Source of the DNA: Candidatus Nitrosocosmicus franklandus
GTDB lineage: Archaea > Thermoproteota > Nitrososphaeria > Nitrososphaerales > Nitrososphaeraceae
Reading direction: 5' to 3'
DNA length: 64,000 nucleotides
NCBI RefSeq assembly: GCF_900696045.1
Contig: NZ_LR216287.1
Span: 2,399,854 to 2,463,853, forward strand
A program made the position numbers and the translations under genes. Numbering within the stretch: position 1 is the stretch's first letter; every line of letters starts with the position of its first letter. A model generated the notes under the pieces. That model saw nothing but the letters and a program-made list of their open reading frames with translations, was not told the origin of the DNA and did no database searches. Positions 17,975 to 27,626 of this stretch are shown here, piece after piece.

Positions 17975-19225
17975 CTATGACTTAATCTTTTTTATGAAAC
18001 TTAACTTATTCTTGCGATATAATAGATAGAGTCCTAGAAAACTCAGTGCTATTGTCACAGCTATAACTAAAATTACGATGATTTGCTGACTTTCAGACTC
18101 GATTGATGTTTGAGCGTTTATGGTACTATCTATTTGAGGTCCATTTTCCGAGAAATTGGTATTGGTACCATTGATTTTGATTATTTTTGAATTCGAATCA
18201 AATTCTATCATTAGTATTCTACTTTCGGTGTTATTAGGATATTGTATAGGTGATAGATTATTAATCATATTATTAGAAAATATTTCCTCTTCGCTCTTGT
18301 TTGTTACTTCTAGAAATTTTACTGGACGATCATCTATCATTACAGTAAAATTCTTATCATTTCCATTTGCCTTTGAATCAAGAATATCTCTTGGTATGTC
18401 TATCAATAGCTTACCATTATTGCTATATGACAATATCGACAATATTAATACATTGTTGCTCTGAGAATTTGTTATTAATTGAGTATTATTCAATATGCCT
18501 CCGGTAAGTTGCAAAGGCAAATGTTTAATGTTACTATTGGTAAGAATAGGAATATAAAATAGAGAACTTTCACTCAAGAGAGAAATATTTTCCTTGTCTA
18601 AATAACTGGTATTGGTACCATTGATTTTGATTATTTTTGAATTCGAATCAAATTCTATCATTAGTATTCTACTTTCGGTGTTATTAGGATATTGTATAGG
18701 TGATAGATTATTAATCATATTATTAGAAAATATTTCCTCTTCGCTCTTGTTTGTTACTTCTAGAAATTTTACTGGACGATCATCTATCATTACAGTAAAA
18801 TTCTTATCATTTCCATTTGCCTTTGAATCAAGAATATCTCTTGGTATGTCTATCAATAGCTTACCAGATAGAGTATTTCGAGGATCAGTTATTATAATAA
18901 TACTTTTTTCATCATTATCAAAAAAAATCGTAGAAATGAAGTTACCATAACTTGATATCGATATTGGTAATATGATTTCCCCTATCTTTATTGGATAATA
19001 AACATTAGATAATATTTCTGAACTATTGGTCTGATTCCTATTTGAATTAATGAAGCCTGTTTCATTCTTGACAATAAAGGTTGATTGGTCAGCAGATGCT
19101 CCAGACGACTCTAAACTCGGTAGAAAATGGGTAAGTCCAATACTTATTAATCCTATTATCATAAATGAAATAGGGAAATTTTTTCGTACATTGCTGTTAA
19201 CCAGTACATCTCCAATTTTCCACAA
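17975..19225 (-). CDS. membrane-anchored extracellular protein with two duplicated domains
   Basis: 416 residues: an N-terminal signal/anchor (about 17-35, FPISFMIIGLISIGLTHFLP) and a C-terminal membrane helix (about 383-403, IIVILVIAVTIALSFLGLYLL) followed by a basic tail. Between them are two repeats of about 150 residues. In each, about 86 residues are identical, from GKLLIDIPRDILD to IKIINGTNT, while the preceding parts have diverged (YPIKIGEIILPISI versus FYIPILTNSNIKHL). The 'IDIPRDILDSK...' pattern resembles a domain common in secreted thaumarchaeal proteins. Numerous Asn-X-Ser/Thr sequons suggest surface glycosylation. Function unknown; a cell-surface structural or adhesion role is inferred. 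Confidence 0.75.
   Translation of the reverse strand: MWKIGDVLVNSNVRKNFPISFMIIGLISIGLTHFLPSLESSGASADQSTFIVKNETGFINSNRNQTNSSEILSNVYYPIKIGEIILPISISSYGNFISTIFFDNDEKSIIIITDPRNTLSGKLLIDIPRDILDSKANGNDKNFTVMIDDRPVKFLEVTNKSEEEIFSNNMINNLSPIQYPNNTESRILMIEFDSNSKIIKINGTNTSYLDKENISLLSESSLFYIPILTNSNIKHLPLQLTGGILNNTQLITNSQSNNVLILSILSYSNNGKLLIDIPRDILDSKANGNDKNFTVMIDDRPVKFLEVTNKSEEEIFSNNMINNLSPIQYPNNTESRILMIEFDSNSKIIKINGTNTNFSENGPQIDSTINAQTSIESESQQIIVILVIAVTIALSFLGLYLLYRKNKLSFIKKIKS
18157..18416 (-). repeat. 260-bp direct repeat, copy encoding residues about 270-356
   Basis: Identical over 260 bp to 18607-18866 (offset exactly 450 bp). Identity ends abruptly at both sides (18156 T versus 18606 C; 18417 T versus 18867 G), while the protein flanks are clearly diverged. 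Confidence 0.97.
18607..18866 (-). repeat. 260-bp direct repeat, copy encoding residues about 120-206
   Basis: Partner of 18157-18416 with no mismatch found on line-by-line comparison. The repeat keeps reading frame (offset 450 bp, 150 codons). Confidence 0.97.
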
Positions 19226-19272
19226 CTATTTATTGTAAAGACTGCATAATAATATAAGACTTATTCCAAGAT

Positions 19273-19302
19273 CAAAATCTTTGCACACAATGCAAGATTT
19301 TG
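19273..19302. promoter_or_regulatory. inverted repeat (hairpin or operator) upstream of the surface protein gene
   Basis: Arms CAAAATCTTTGCA (19273-19285) and TGCAAGATTTTG (19291-19302) pair over 12 bp with one bulged T and a 5-nt loop. The element sits about 48 bp upstream of the start of the surface protein gene, where an operator or 5'-UTR hairpin could act. No known binding motif was recognised. Confidence 0.5.
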
Positions 19303-19580
19303 CATATTTCCTACCTTTATTATACTTACTATAATCAATGTCGTTACTATTGGAAATTTCAGTACTATGCTTCGCTCTATTATTTTTCTGACAATCAAAA
19401 ATTTGAGTATTTATTCTTTCAAGTAGAATCTAACAAATATTATATATTATTTGAAATTCAACTCTGACAGTTGACGTAATGTTTCATAAGGAAATGAACT
19501 CGCAAGAACCTTTCAGAAGATGATAAAATTAATTCAAACTAGCACATATACCTTTATCCAACGACTTCGGAAGGGGAATA

Positions 19581-19590
19581 TTATATATAA
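19581..19590 (+). promoter_or_regulatory. TATA-like box upstream of the rpoH-rpoB-rpoA operon
   Basis: TTATATATAA is the strongest TATA-like stretch before rpoH, about 80 nt upstream of its start; a second candidate (TTTTATAGGA, 19601-19610) is nearer. The transcript would carry a leader with the GGAGG site at 19654-19658. Confidence 0.35.
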
Positions 19591-19668
19591 TCGAACTGCA
19601 TTTTATAGGATATTTGACGTTTCTTTTGTTAAGACATACTTTATGTTTTACTCGGAGGAGTGAGATCT

Positions 19669-19920
19669 TTGTCTAGTGAAAAAAAAGATATAAAGATTGT
19701 TGATCACATTTACCAACCTAAACATGAAATCCTCTCAAAGGAAGAGGCCGAACTTGTTTTTAAGAAATTTAATGCCAAACCTAGTCAATTCCCATATATT
19801 ATGTCATCTGATAAAGGGATACAAGGCTTAGGAGCGCAACCTGGAGATGTTATCAAAATCACCCGGAAGAGTTCTACAGCAGGTGAAAGTGTATATTACA
19901 GATACGTAGTAGAAGGTTGA
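19669..19920 (+). CDS. rpoH: DNA-directed RNA polymerase subunit H (Rpb5-like)
   Basis: Small archaeal RNA polymerase subunit equivalent to the C-terminal domain of eukaryotic Rpb5. The 83 residues contain VDHIYQPKHEILSKEEAELVF, a segment equivalent to PYI..SD...GLGAQPGDVIKI, and SVYYRYVVEG, all hallmark positions. A GGAGG Shine-Dalgarno at 19654-19658 is 10 nt before TTG 19669, which is preferred over GTG 19660 that overlaps the site. It is the first gene of the RNA polymerase operon and ends 8 nt before rpoB. Confidence 0.93.
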   Translation: MSSEKKDIKIVDHIYQPKHEILSKEEAELVFKKFNAKPSQFPYIMSSDKGIQGLGAQPGDVIKITRKSSTAGESVYYRYVVEG

Positions 19921-19928
19921 TCTAGATC

Positions 19929-22900
19929 ATGACAGTAAGTACTACTAATAATTCTATTGATATGTGGCCAATCATAAATGATATATTGCGCAGAGAAGGG
20001 GTAGCGAGGCAACATCTCAATTCTTATAATGAGTTCATCGAACGAGGGCTTCAGAGTATAATAGATGAAGTTAATGAAATTGAGATAGAGACTGCTGAAT
20101 ATCCGTATAAAATAAAGTTAGGAAAGATAAAAATGCAGCAACCTCGTATTATGGAATTAGATGGATCCATCACTCATGTTGCACCAGTCGAAGCTAGACT
20201 TAGAAATTTAACCTATGCTTCGCCTATAATGTTGGAATGTAGTATAGTTGAAGAAGGTAAGACTTTGGAATCTCGGTTTATACATATTGGAGATATGCCC
20301 GTGATGGTTAAATCAAATGCATGTATGTTGCATAATTATTCCGAAGTAAAGTTGGTTGATGTCGGAGAAGATCCAAAGGATCCAGGTGGTTATTTCATTA
20401 TTAATGGCTCGGAAAGAGTAATCGTCGGGCTAGAAGATCTCTCTTACAACAAAATAATTGTAGATATCGAAGAAACTTCTGGCACTATGCTCTATAAGGC
20501 CAAGGTTTATTCCTCCATAGTTGGCTACAGAGCCAAATTAGAATTAATTATGAGGCCAGATGGTTCCATAGTTTCTAAAATCCCTGGCTCTCCTGTCGAT
20601 ATTCCACTTATTATTTTAATCAGAGCCTTAGGATTAGAATCGGATAAAGACATAGCAAATTCAGTATCACTTAATGAAGCAATTCAAGATGAGTTAGAAC
20701 CATCTTTTGAAAAGTCAGGTGAAGTAACAACAAGCAGAGACGCTATTATTTACATAAGCAAGAGAATTGCTCCAGGCATGTTAGAGGAATTTCAAATTAA
20801 GAGAGCTGAAACCTTGCTTGATTGGGGATTATTGCCACATTTGGGGAAAAATCCGGACAACCGTTATGAAAAGGCCTTATTCTTGGGTGAATCAGCATGC
20901 AAGTTGATTGAGTTGAATCTCAATTGGATAGAGCCTGACGACAAAGATCATTACGGGAATAAAGTCATTAAATTTGCCGGTCAAATGTTGGCTGATTTAT
21001 TTAGAACAGCATTTAGAAATTTGATTCGAGATATGAAGTATCAACTAGAGAGATCTGGCCAGAAACGCGGCATAAATGCTGTTGCTGCCGCGGTAAGACC
21101 TGGAATAATTTCAGACAAATTGAATAATGCTATTGCAACGGGGAACTGGGGAAGGGGAAGAGTTGGAGTTACTCAGTTATTGGATAGAACTAATTATATG
21201 TCAACAGTTAGCCATCTCCGACGTATACAATCACCTCTTAGCAGAAGCCAACCTAATTTTGAGGCACGGGATCTTCATGCGACACATTTTGGGCGAATAT
21301 GCCCTTCCGAAACTCCTGAAGGCTCTAATTGTGGACTAGTAAAGAACCTAGCATTATCTGCAGTAATTTCTGTGAGCGTTTTGTCCTCAGATGTGATAGA
21401 AAAGCTATATGAATTGGGTGTTCAAAACGTAAACGAAGCAAATGATGAATTAAAACAAAAAGGAGCTCGAATTTTTGTAGATGGTCGCTTGATTGGATAT
21501 ATAGAAGATGGAGGCTCACTGGCTAATAGACTACGAAGCATGAGAAGATCTGGACGAATGCATCCTCATATGGGAATATATTACTACTCTTCAATGAATG
21601 ATAATGCAACAAAGAGATTATACATAAGTTGCAATTCAGGTAGAGTGCTACGACCTCTTGCAATTGTTAAGGATGGAAACATACTTCTTACCAAAGAGAT
21701 CATAGACAAAATCTCTAAAAAGTTCTTGTCATGGACTGATTTACTTTATATGGGTATCATAGAACTAGTTGATGCAAATGAAGAAGAGAATTGTTATATT
21801 GCCAGTGAACTGAAAAATATCACTAATGATCATACCCATGTAGAAATTTACTTATCTTCTATACTAGGTGTGGGGGCTTCAATCATTCCTTATCCTGAAC
21901 ACAATCAGTCACCTCGAAATACTTACGAGAGCGCTATGGCTAAACAAAGTCTTGGATTCTCCACGCCTCTGATGAACGCAAGCACATACGTGCGACAGCA
22001 CTTTATGCTTTATCCACAGATGCCCGTTGTTACCACTAAGGCAATAAATCTTTTAGGCCTCGACGAAAGACCCACCGGCCAGAACTGTGTAGTTGCCGTC
22101 CTTCCGTTTGAAGGTTATAATATTGAAGATGCAGTAGTGTTTAGCAAGTCCGCAGTTGATAGAGGATTGGCTCGTACCTTTTTTTACCGTGTCTATGAAG
22201 CAGAAGCAAAGCAATATCCAGGAGGAATGAAAGACACTTTTGAGATACCCTCGTCGGAAGCTAATATTCGTGGTTACAGAGGTGAAAAATCTTATCGATT
22301 GCTCGAGCAGGATGGCGCTATCATGCACGAATCAGTAGTTAACGGGGGTGATATACTGATCGGTAGAACATCACCTCCAAGATTTATGGAAGAATATAAG
22401 GAATTTGAAGTAAAGGGGCCATATAGAAGAGATACTTCCATCGGTGTTAGACCTTCTGAGAACGGGGTTGTTGACACTGTCATAATGACTCAGTCCGTGG
22501 AGGGCGGAAAAATGTACAAGATTAGGGTGAGAGACATGCGAATCCCAGAGATCGGTGATAAGTTTGCTTCACGTCATGGACAAAAAGGAGTAGTGGGTAT
22601 GTTGGTGAATCAGGAAGACCTACCATATACAGAGGATGGGGTGGTTCCAGACGTCATGATTAATCCACATGCATTCCCCTCTAGGATGACTGTTGGTATG
22701 TTCATGGAATCTCTTGGAGGAAAAGCTGCATCTCTTAGGGGTAAGGTAGTCGATGGTTCTGCATTTTTAGGTGAGAAATTGAATGATATTAAGGATATAA
22801 TGGGGAGCTATGGATTCAAGCATAGCGGTAAGGAAATAATGTATGATGGTAGAACTGGCAAGAAATTTCCTATGGATGTGTATATTGGGGTTGTTTACTA

Positions 22901-23291
22901 TCAAAAACTTCACCATATGGTTGCAGACAAGATCCATAGTAGAGCAAGGGGACAAGTACAGATGCTGACCAAACAGCCTACTGAAGGCAGAGCCAGAGGG
23001 GGTGGGCTAAGATTTGGTGAAATGGAAAGAGATTGCCTCATTGCATATGGTGCATCCATGATGTTAAAAGATAGATTGTTAGAGGAATCAGACAAGGCTG
23101 AAATTAATGTGTGTGAGCGATGTGGCTTATTATCATATTTTGATACTAAACAAAGAAAATATGTCTGTAGGGTTTGTGGAGATAAAGCCAAGATTTCAAA
23201 TGTAGTCATTGCATACGCTTTCAAATTGTTGTTACAAGAAATGATGAGTTTAAATGTGGCTCCTCGCTTATTGGTAAAGGAGAAGGTTTGA
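19929..23291 (+). CDS. rpoB: DNA-directed RNA polymerase subunit B
   Basis: Second-largest RNA polymerase subunit, 1120 residues and not split into B' and B''. Recognisable parts include GGYFIINGSERVIVGLEDL, the fork region GRICPSETPEGSNCGLVKNL, the GYNIEDAVVFSKSAVDRG region, the GDKFASRHGQKGVVG stretch of the active centre and the RARGGGLRFGEMERDCLIAYG block. The C-terminal zinc ribbon is CERCGLL...CRVCG. Together with rpoA it forms the catalytic cleft. The unsplit B is shared with Crenarchaeota and Thaumarchaeota; many euryarchaea have it split. Confidence 0.97.
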   Translation: MTVSTTNNSIDMWPIINDILRREGVARQHLNSYNEFIERGLQSIIDEVNEIEIETAEYPYKIKLGKIKMQQPRIMELDGSITHVAPVEARLRNLTYASPIMLECSIVEEGKTLESRFIHIGDMPVMVKSNACMLHNYSEVKLVDVGEDPKDPGGYFIINGSERVIVGLEDLSYNKIIVDIEETSGTMLYKAKVYSSIVGYRAKLELIMRPDGSIVSKIPGSPVDIPLIILIRALGLESDKDIANSVSLNEAIQDELEPSFEKSGEVTTSRDAIIYISKRIAPGMLEEFQIKRAETLLDWGLLPHLGKNPDNRYEKALFLGESACKLIELNLNWIEPDDKDHYGNKVIKFAGQMLADLFRTAFRNLIRDMKYQLERSGQKRGINAVAAAVRPGIISDKLNNAIATGNWGRGRVGVTQLLDRTNYMSTVSHLRRIQSPLSRSQPNFEARDLHATHFGRICPSETPEGSNCGLVKNLALSAVISVSVLSSDVIEKLYELGVQNVNEANDELKQKGARIFVDGRLIGYIEDGGSLANRLRSMRRSGRMHPHMGIYYYSSMNDNATKRLYISCNSGRVLRPLAIVKDGNILLTKEIIDKISKKFLSWTDLLYMGIIELVDANEEENCYIASELKNITNDHTHVEIYLSSILGVGASIIPYPEHNQSPRNTYESAMAKQSLGFSTPLMNASTYVRQHFMLYPQMPVVTTKAINLLGLDERPTGQNCVVAVLPFEGYNIEDAVVFSKSAVDRGLARTFFYRVYEAEAKQYPGGMKDTFEIPSSEANIRGYRGEKSYRLLEQDGAIMHESVVNGGDILIGRTSPPRFMEEYKEFEVKGPYRRDTSIGVRPSENGVVDTVIMTQSVEGGKMYKIRVRDMRIPEIGDKFASRHGQKGVVGMLVNQEDLPYTEDGVVPDVMINPHAFPSRMTVGMFMESLGGKAASLRGKVVDGSAFLGEKLNDIKDIMGSYGFKHSGKEIMYDGRTGKKFPMDVYIGVVYYQKLHHMVADKIHSRARGQVQMLTKQPTEGRARGGGLRFGEMERDCLIAYGASMMLKDRLLEESDKAEINVCERCGLLSYFDTKQRKYVCRVCGDKAKISNVVIAYAFKLLLQEMMSLNVAPRLLVKEKV

Positions 23292-23334
23292 GCCTTTTTA
23301 TTTATCTATCTTTTTTGAATAGGAGTTTTGTTAA

Positions 23335-26300
23335 ATGAATGACGAATCGATAAAAATTCTGGATGGAATTAGGTTTAGTATTTGGTCTCCTGTTGAGGTA
23401 AGAAAATTTAGCGTTACTGAAGTAACAGCTCCAGAAACGTATGATGAGGATGGTATGCCAGTTCAAGGGGGATTAATGGATAATAGATTGGGGACATTAG
23501 AACCTGGACAGAAATGTGCAACTTGTGGCAATACCTCTGCAAGATGTCCTGGTCACTTTGGCCACATAGAGCTTGCTGAGCCGGTGTTACACATAGCCTT
23601 TATAGATGACATTCACAAATTATTGCTAATAACTTGTAGGTCATGCAATAGAATCAAGTTAAATAATGACGAACTTGAAAAATACAAAAATCTTCGAGAT
23701 AGTAAAGCCGCATACGCTGTTATTACTCTGGAAAATGTTAAGGATGAAATAATTGAGAAGGCTAAAAAAGTCAAGGTATGTCCTCACTGTCAGAAGGAAC
23801 AGTATGACCTGATATTTACAAAACCAACAATATTTGTTGAAAAAACTGATATCGGAGAAAATAGGCTATTACCTATTACCATTAGAGAGAGATTACTTAA
23901 CGTTTCTAATGAAGATCTAATCTTGTTGGGATACGACCCAAAGACGGCTAGACCCGAATGGTTTATTCTTCAAGTACTGCCAGTTCCTCCAGTCACTGTT
24001 AGGCCATCAATAATCTTGGAAACTGGTATTAGATCCGAGGATGACTTGACTCATAAGTTGGTTGATATTATCAGAGTCAACCAAAGATTAAAAGAAAGTA
24101 AAGAAGCAGGTACCCCTCCACTGATCGTACAAGACTTGGTTGATTTGTTGCAGTATCATGTGACTACCTACTTTGACAATGAGGTATCTGGTATTCCTCA
24201 GGCCCACCATCGATCAGGACGACCACTAAAGACAATAACACAGAGGCTTAAAGGAAAGGAGGGACGATTCAGAGGCTCCTTGTCAGGGAAGAGAGTAGAC
24301 TTTTCAAGCAGAACTGTCATATCTCCGGATCCTAATTTGACTATTTCAGATGTAGGTGTCCCAAGCGATGTTGCAAAAAAGCTTACAATACCAGAGACTG
24401 TATCATCTTGGAACATAGATAAACTAAAGAATTTGGTTTTGAATGGACCAAACAAATATCCAGGAGCAAATTATATAATCAGACCTGATGGGGTAAAAAT
24501 CCGACTCGATTACGTAACTGATCGAGCAGCTATCGCAGATTCTCTAATGAATGGATACACAGTTGAGCGTCACTTGATGGATGGTGATGTTGTCATCTTC
24601 AACCGTCAACCTTCTTTACATCGTATGTCAATTATGGCTCATAACGTAAAGGTGTTACCTTATAGGACATTCAGGCTACATCCTGCCGTGTGTCCACCGT
24701 ATAATGCGGACTTTGATGGCGATGAAATGAATTTGCATGTTCCCCAGAGTCAGGAGGCAAGAGCAGAAGCCGCACTATTAATGAAGGTTCAGGACCAACT
24801 TATTTCTCCAAGGTACGGAGGACCTATAATTGGTGCCATAAGAGATTTTATTACAGGCGCTTTTCTGTTGACCAAAGAAGATACTCTTTTGACGGCTGAT
24901 GAAATTTCTAATTTTGCTTATTTAGGAGGGTATGATGGTCCATTGCCGAAACCAGAAGTTGAAAAGGACGGTAAGATGTTTTATACAGGAAGACAATTGT
25001 TTTCATTATTTTTGCCAAAAGATTTTAACTTTGTAATTACTTCAAAGTGGAATAAAGCATCAAAATTACAAGGTAAGGATGTTGTAATAAGGAACGGACA
25101 ATTAATTTCAGGAGTTATTGATAAGGCTTCAATTGGTGCTGAAGAACCTGATAGTGTATTACACAGAATTGCCAAGGACTATGGGAACGATGAGGCAAAA
25201 CGTTTCCTCGATGCCATTCTTGTGATGCTCAAGACCTATATCACTCACAAAGGATTTAGTTATGGCTACTCGGATTTGTGGCTAAGTGAAGATACTCGCA
25301 AGGAAATTTCCGATGTTATTGAAAAGACCTATAATAAGATTGATGAATTGATAAAACAATACCATGAAGGAACTCTACCTTTAACTAGGGGATTGTCACC
25401 CGAGGAGGCCTTGGAATTGTATGTTGTAAACGAGCTATCAAGGGCAAGGGATAGGGCCGGTAAGATCGCTGACAGATCGTTTCCAGATGATAACTCTGGT
25501 GTGATTATGGCCTCTACGGGAGCCAGGGGTTCCACTTTAAATATTGGACAAATGACGGCCGCACTAGGTCAACAGTCAATCCGAGGAAAGCGTATCATTA
25601 AGGGGTACAGAAATAGAGCATTGCCTCATTTCAGACCCGGTGATCAAAATCCTGATTCGAAAGGGTTTGTAAAGTCAAATTATAGAGATGGTCTAAATCC
25701 AATAGAATTTTTCTTTCATGCTATGGGAGGGCGAGAAGGTTTGGTTGATACAGCTGTAAGAACACAACAATCAGGGTACATGCAGCGTAGGCTAATTAAT
25801 GCTTTAGAGCATCTAAAGATTGAGTATGACCTGACTGTGAGGGATCCCCATGGAAATATCGTCCAGTATATTTATGGTGATGATGGGATTGATCCAGCCA
25901 AAAGTGATCACGGAGATGCTGTAAATATCACTAGAATTGTAGAAAGTGAATCTGTTGTAGATAACGGACCTAAAACTACAGAAGAAGAGATGAAGGAGTT
26001 ACTATCAAAGTTCAAAGAGAAGATGAATCCCAAACTAAGTCAAGAGATAGAATCAGCACTTATTTCTTATCCATTGAGTAAGTCAAGTATTAAGAAGGTG
26101 GTTCAAAAAATTATGGATCTATTTGAAAGAGCGATGGTCGAACCCGGTGAAGCGGCTGGAGTTGTTACTGCTCAATCGATCGGTGAACCCGGCACTCAAA
26201 TGACTCTTCGAACTTTTCATTTTGCGGGAGTAAAGGAACGAAATGTTACCCTTGGATTACCTCGTTTAATCGAATTGGTGGATGCGCGAAAAAAGCCTGT

Positions 26301-27129
26301 TACTCCAACTATGGATATTTATTTAGATGAAGAACATCGCCTATCCAGGGAAAAGGCTTTAGAAGTGGCAAAACGTATTATATTCACAAGAATTTCTGAT
26401 TTAGTGAGTAAAGTTGATACTGACTATAGCGGAAATTTAACCTTTTACTTTTCAGACAAAAAAATTGCTGATAGAGGGACATCTATTCAAGAGATTCATG
26501 AAGTCCTGAAGAGTTCGAAAAAGCGGTATGAGGTTACAGTTAATGAGGAGCAGTTACTGATTAAGATATCGTTATCACAGGAGCCAGATGCTCAAACACT
26601 TCTCACTCTCCGAAATAAACTCTTAAACGGGAGGGTTAAGGGTGTTCCAGATATAGAAAGAGTTACAATCGTAAAGCAAAATGATGAGTGGGTTATTCAG
26701 ACAGCTGGATCCAATTTGGCTAAGGTTGTCTTGGTTGAAGGAGTCGATGTTACCAGAGTAACAACTAATAACGTATTTGAAATTTGGCAAACTCTTGGAA
26801 TTGAGGCCGCCAGGACAGCCTTGGTTAAAGAGATAACAAATACTTTGGAAGAGCAAGGTCTAGAAGTAGATATTCGCCACATCATGCTTGTTGCAGATTT
26901 AATGACCTCTAAGGGATACTTGCAGCAAATTGGAAGGCATGGTATAGCAGGAACAAAGACTTCTGTGTTAGCTAGAGCTGCCTTCGAGATTACTGTCCCT
27001 ACTATAGCAAGGGCGGCTTTAGAAGGACAAGTCGAACCACTAAAGGGGGTTACTGAAAACGTTATTGTAGGAGCGACGGTGCCTGTGGGGACGGGAATGA
27101 TTGATCTATATATGAGTGTAAAGGAGTAA
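23335..27129 (+). CDS. rpoA: DNA-directed RNA polymerase subunit A (fused A'+A'')
   Basis: Largest RNA polymerase subunit in one 1264-residue chain. Zinc-binding CATCGNTSARCPGHFGH is at about 61-77. The catalytic magnesium motif NADFDGDEM is at 457-465 (D459, D461, D463). The trigger-loop region and bridge helix follow, and EPGEAAGVVTAQSIGEPGTQ, the usual beginning of A'' proteins, occurs at about 936 without interruption. In most other archaea A' and A'' are separate genes; the fusion is a recognised thaumarchaeal trait. An AGGAG site at 23323 precedes ATG 23335, with a T-rich spacer after rpoB. Confidence 0.97.
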   Translation: MNDESIKILDGIRFSIWSPVEVRKFSVTEVTAPETYDEDGMPVQGGLMDNRLGTLEPGQKCATCGNTSARCPGHFGHIELAEPVLHIAFIDDIHKLLLITCRSCNRIKLNNDELEKYKNLRDSKAAYAVITLENVKDEIIEKAKKVKVCPHCQKEQYDLIFTKPTIFVEKTDIGENRLLPITIRERLLNVSNEDLILLGYDPKTARPEWFILQVLPVPPVTVRPSIILETGIRSEDDLTHKLVDIIRVNQRLKESKEAGTPPLIVQDLVDLLQYHVTTYFDNEVSGIPQAHHRSGRPLKTITQRLKGKEGRFRGSLSGKRVDFSSRTVISPDPNLTISDVGVPSDVAKKLTIPETVSSWNIDKLKNLVLNGPNKYPGANYIIRPDGVKIRLDYVTDRAAIADSLMNGYTVERHLMDGDVVIFNRQPSLHRMSIMAHNVKVLPYRTFRLHPAVCPPYNADFDGDEMNLHVPQSQEARAEAALLMKVQDQLISPRYGGPIIGAIRDFITGAFLLTKEDTLLTADEISNFAYLGGYDGPLPKPEVEKDGKMFYTGRQLFSLFLPKDFNFVITSKWNKASKLQGKDVVIRNGQLISGVIDKASIGAEEPDSVLHRIAKDYGNDEAKRFLDAILVMLKTYITHKGFSYGYSDLWLSEDTRKEISDVIEKTYNKIDELIKQYHEGTLPLTRGLSPEEALELYVVNELSRARDRAGKIADRSFPDDNSGVIMASTGARGSTLNIGQMTAALGQQSIRGKRIIKGYRNRALPHFRPGDQNPDSKGFVKSNYRDGLNPIEFFFHAMGGREGLVDTAVRTQQSGYMQRRLINALEHLKIEYDLTVRDPHGNIVQYIYGDDGIDPAKSDHGDAVNITRIVESESVVDNGPKTTEEEMKELLSKFKEKMNPKLSQEIESALISYPLSKSSIKKVVQKIMDLFERAMVEPGEAAGVVTAQSIGEPGTQMTLRTFHFAGVKERNVTLGLPRLIELVDARKKPVTPTMDIYLDEEHRLSREKALEVAKRIIFTRISDLVSKVDTDYSGNLTFYFSDKKIADRGTSIQEIHEVLKSSKKRYEVTVNEEQLLIKISLSQEPDAQTLLTLRNKLLNGRVKGVPDIERVTIVKQNDEWVIQTAGSNLAKVVLVEGVDVTRVTTNNVFEIWQTLGIEAARTALVKEITNTLEEQGLEVDIRHIMLVADLMTSKGYLQQIGRHGIAGTKTSVLARAAFEITVPTIARAALEGQVEPLKGVTENVIVGATVPVGTGMIDLYMSVKE

Positions 27130-27136
27130 ACTTGGT

Positions 27137-27436
27137 ATGAATGAAAAAAAGTTGGCAAAAGCCTTAAAGGAAGCAGCAGTAAATAACAAATTAAAAACCG
27201 GTTTTAAGGAAGTAATGCAGTATATAAAGGGAACAAAGCTTATAGTTCTTTCAAGTTCTCTTCCTCATGATTCGGAGACACGATTGAAGAAAGTAGCTGA
27301 AGAAAATAATATTGAGGTAATAAAGTATTCAGGAAATTCAGTGTTATTGGGCAGATTGTGCAGTGTGTCCTATGGGACGAGTGTAGTTTCATTAAAAAAT
27401 GTATCCGAAGAAGAAATTTCTGAACTGAAGGGTTAA
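27137..27436 (+). CDS. rpl30e: 50S ribosomal protein eL30
   Basis: 99 residues of the L7Ae/L30e fold: LKTGFKEVMQYIKGTKLIVLSSS, then PHDSETRLKKVAEENNIEVIKYSG, and NSVLLGRLCSVSYGTSVVSL, the conserved eL30 order. It lies 7 nt after rpoA in the standard archaeal rpo-ribosomal string. Confidence 0.93.
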   Translation: MNEKKLAKALKEAAVNNKLKTGFKEVMQYIKGTKLIVLSSSLPHDSETRLKKVAEENNIEVIKYSGNSVLLGRLCSVSYGTSVVSLKNVSEEEISELKG

Positions 27437-27501
27437 TGAATGGTGATGGGGTAGTGAAAGTAATGCAGTTTTTCATAATTTTTGATAGTCTTGGCAGTTA
27501 G

Positions 27502-27513
27502 TTTCCTTTTTTT
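27502..27513 (+). terminator. T-rich tract after eL30
   Basis: TTTCCTTTTTTT lies 66 nt after the eL30 stop within a 190-bp gap, the kind of U-rich site archaeal aCPSF1 uses. No hairpin was seen. Read-through into nusA is possible because the downstream genes normally belong to the same string. Confidence 0.35.
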
Positions 27514-27626
27514 CAATCTGGATTTACATTTGAATTGCTCAAACAAAAATAGACTTAAATTGGATATCCCAAAGACAGGTAATTATATTTGGAAAAAATA
27601 CAGGAATTCCATGAGATGAGTTTAAA

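Larger units (their letters stand above)
19226..19659. other. intergenic region between the surface protein and the RNA polymerase operon
   Basis: 434 bp of AT-rich DNA between divergent genes. It contains a 12-bp inverted repeat at 19273-19302 and TATA-like stretches near the rpoH end. No small gene or RNA was recognised. Confidence 0.5.

Noticed and set aside
18156-18950. Two long + strand frames opposite the surface protein
   Set aside because: They are antisense shadows created by the duplicated segment of the real gene.
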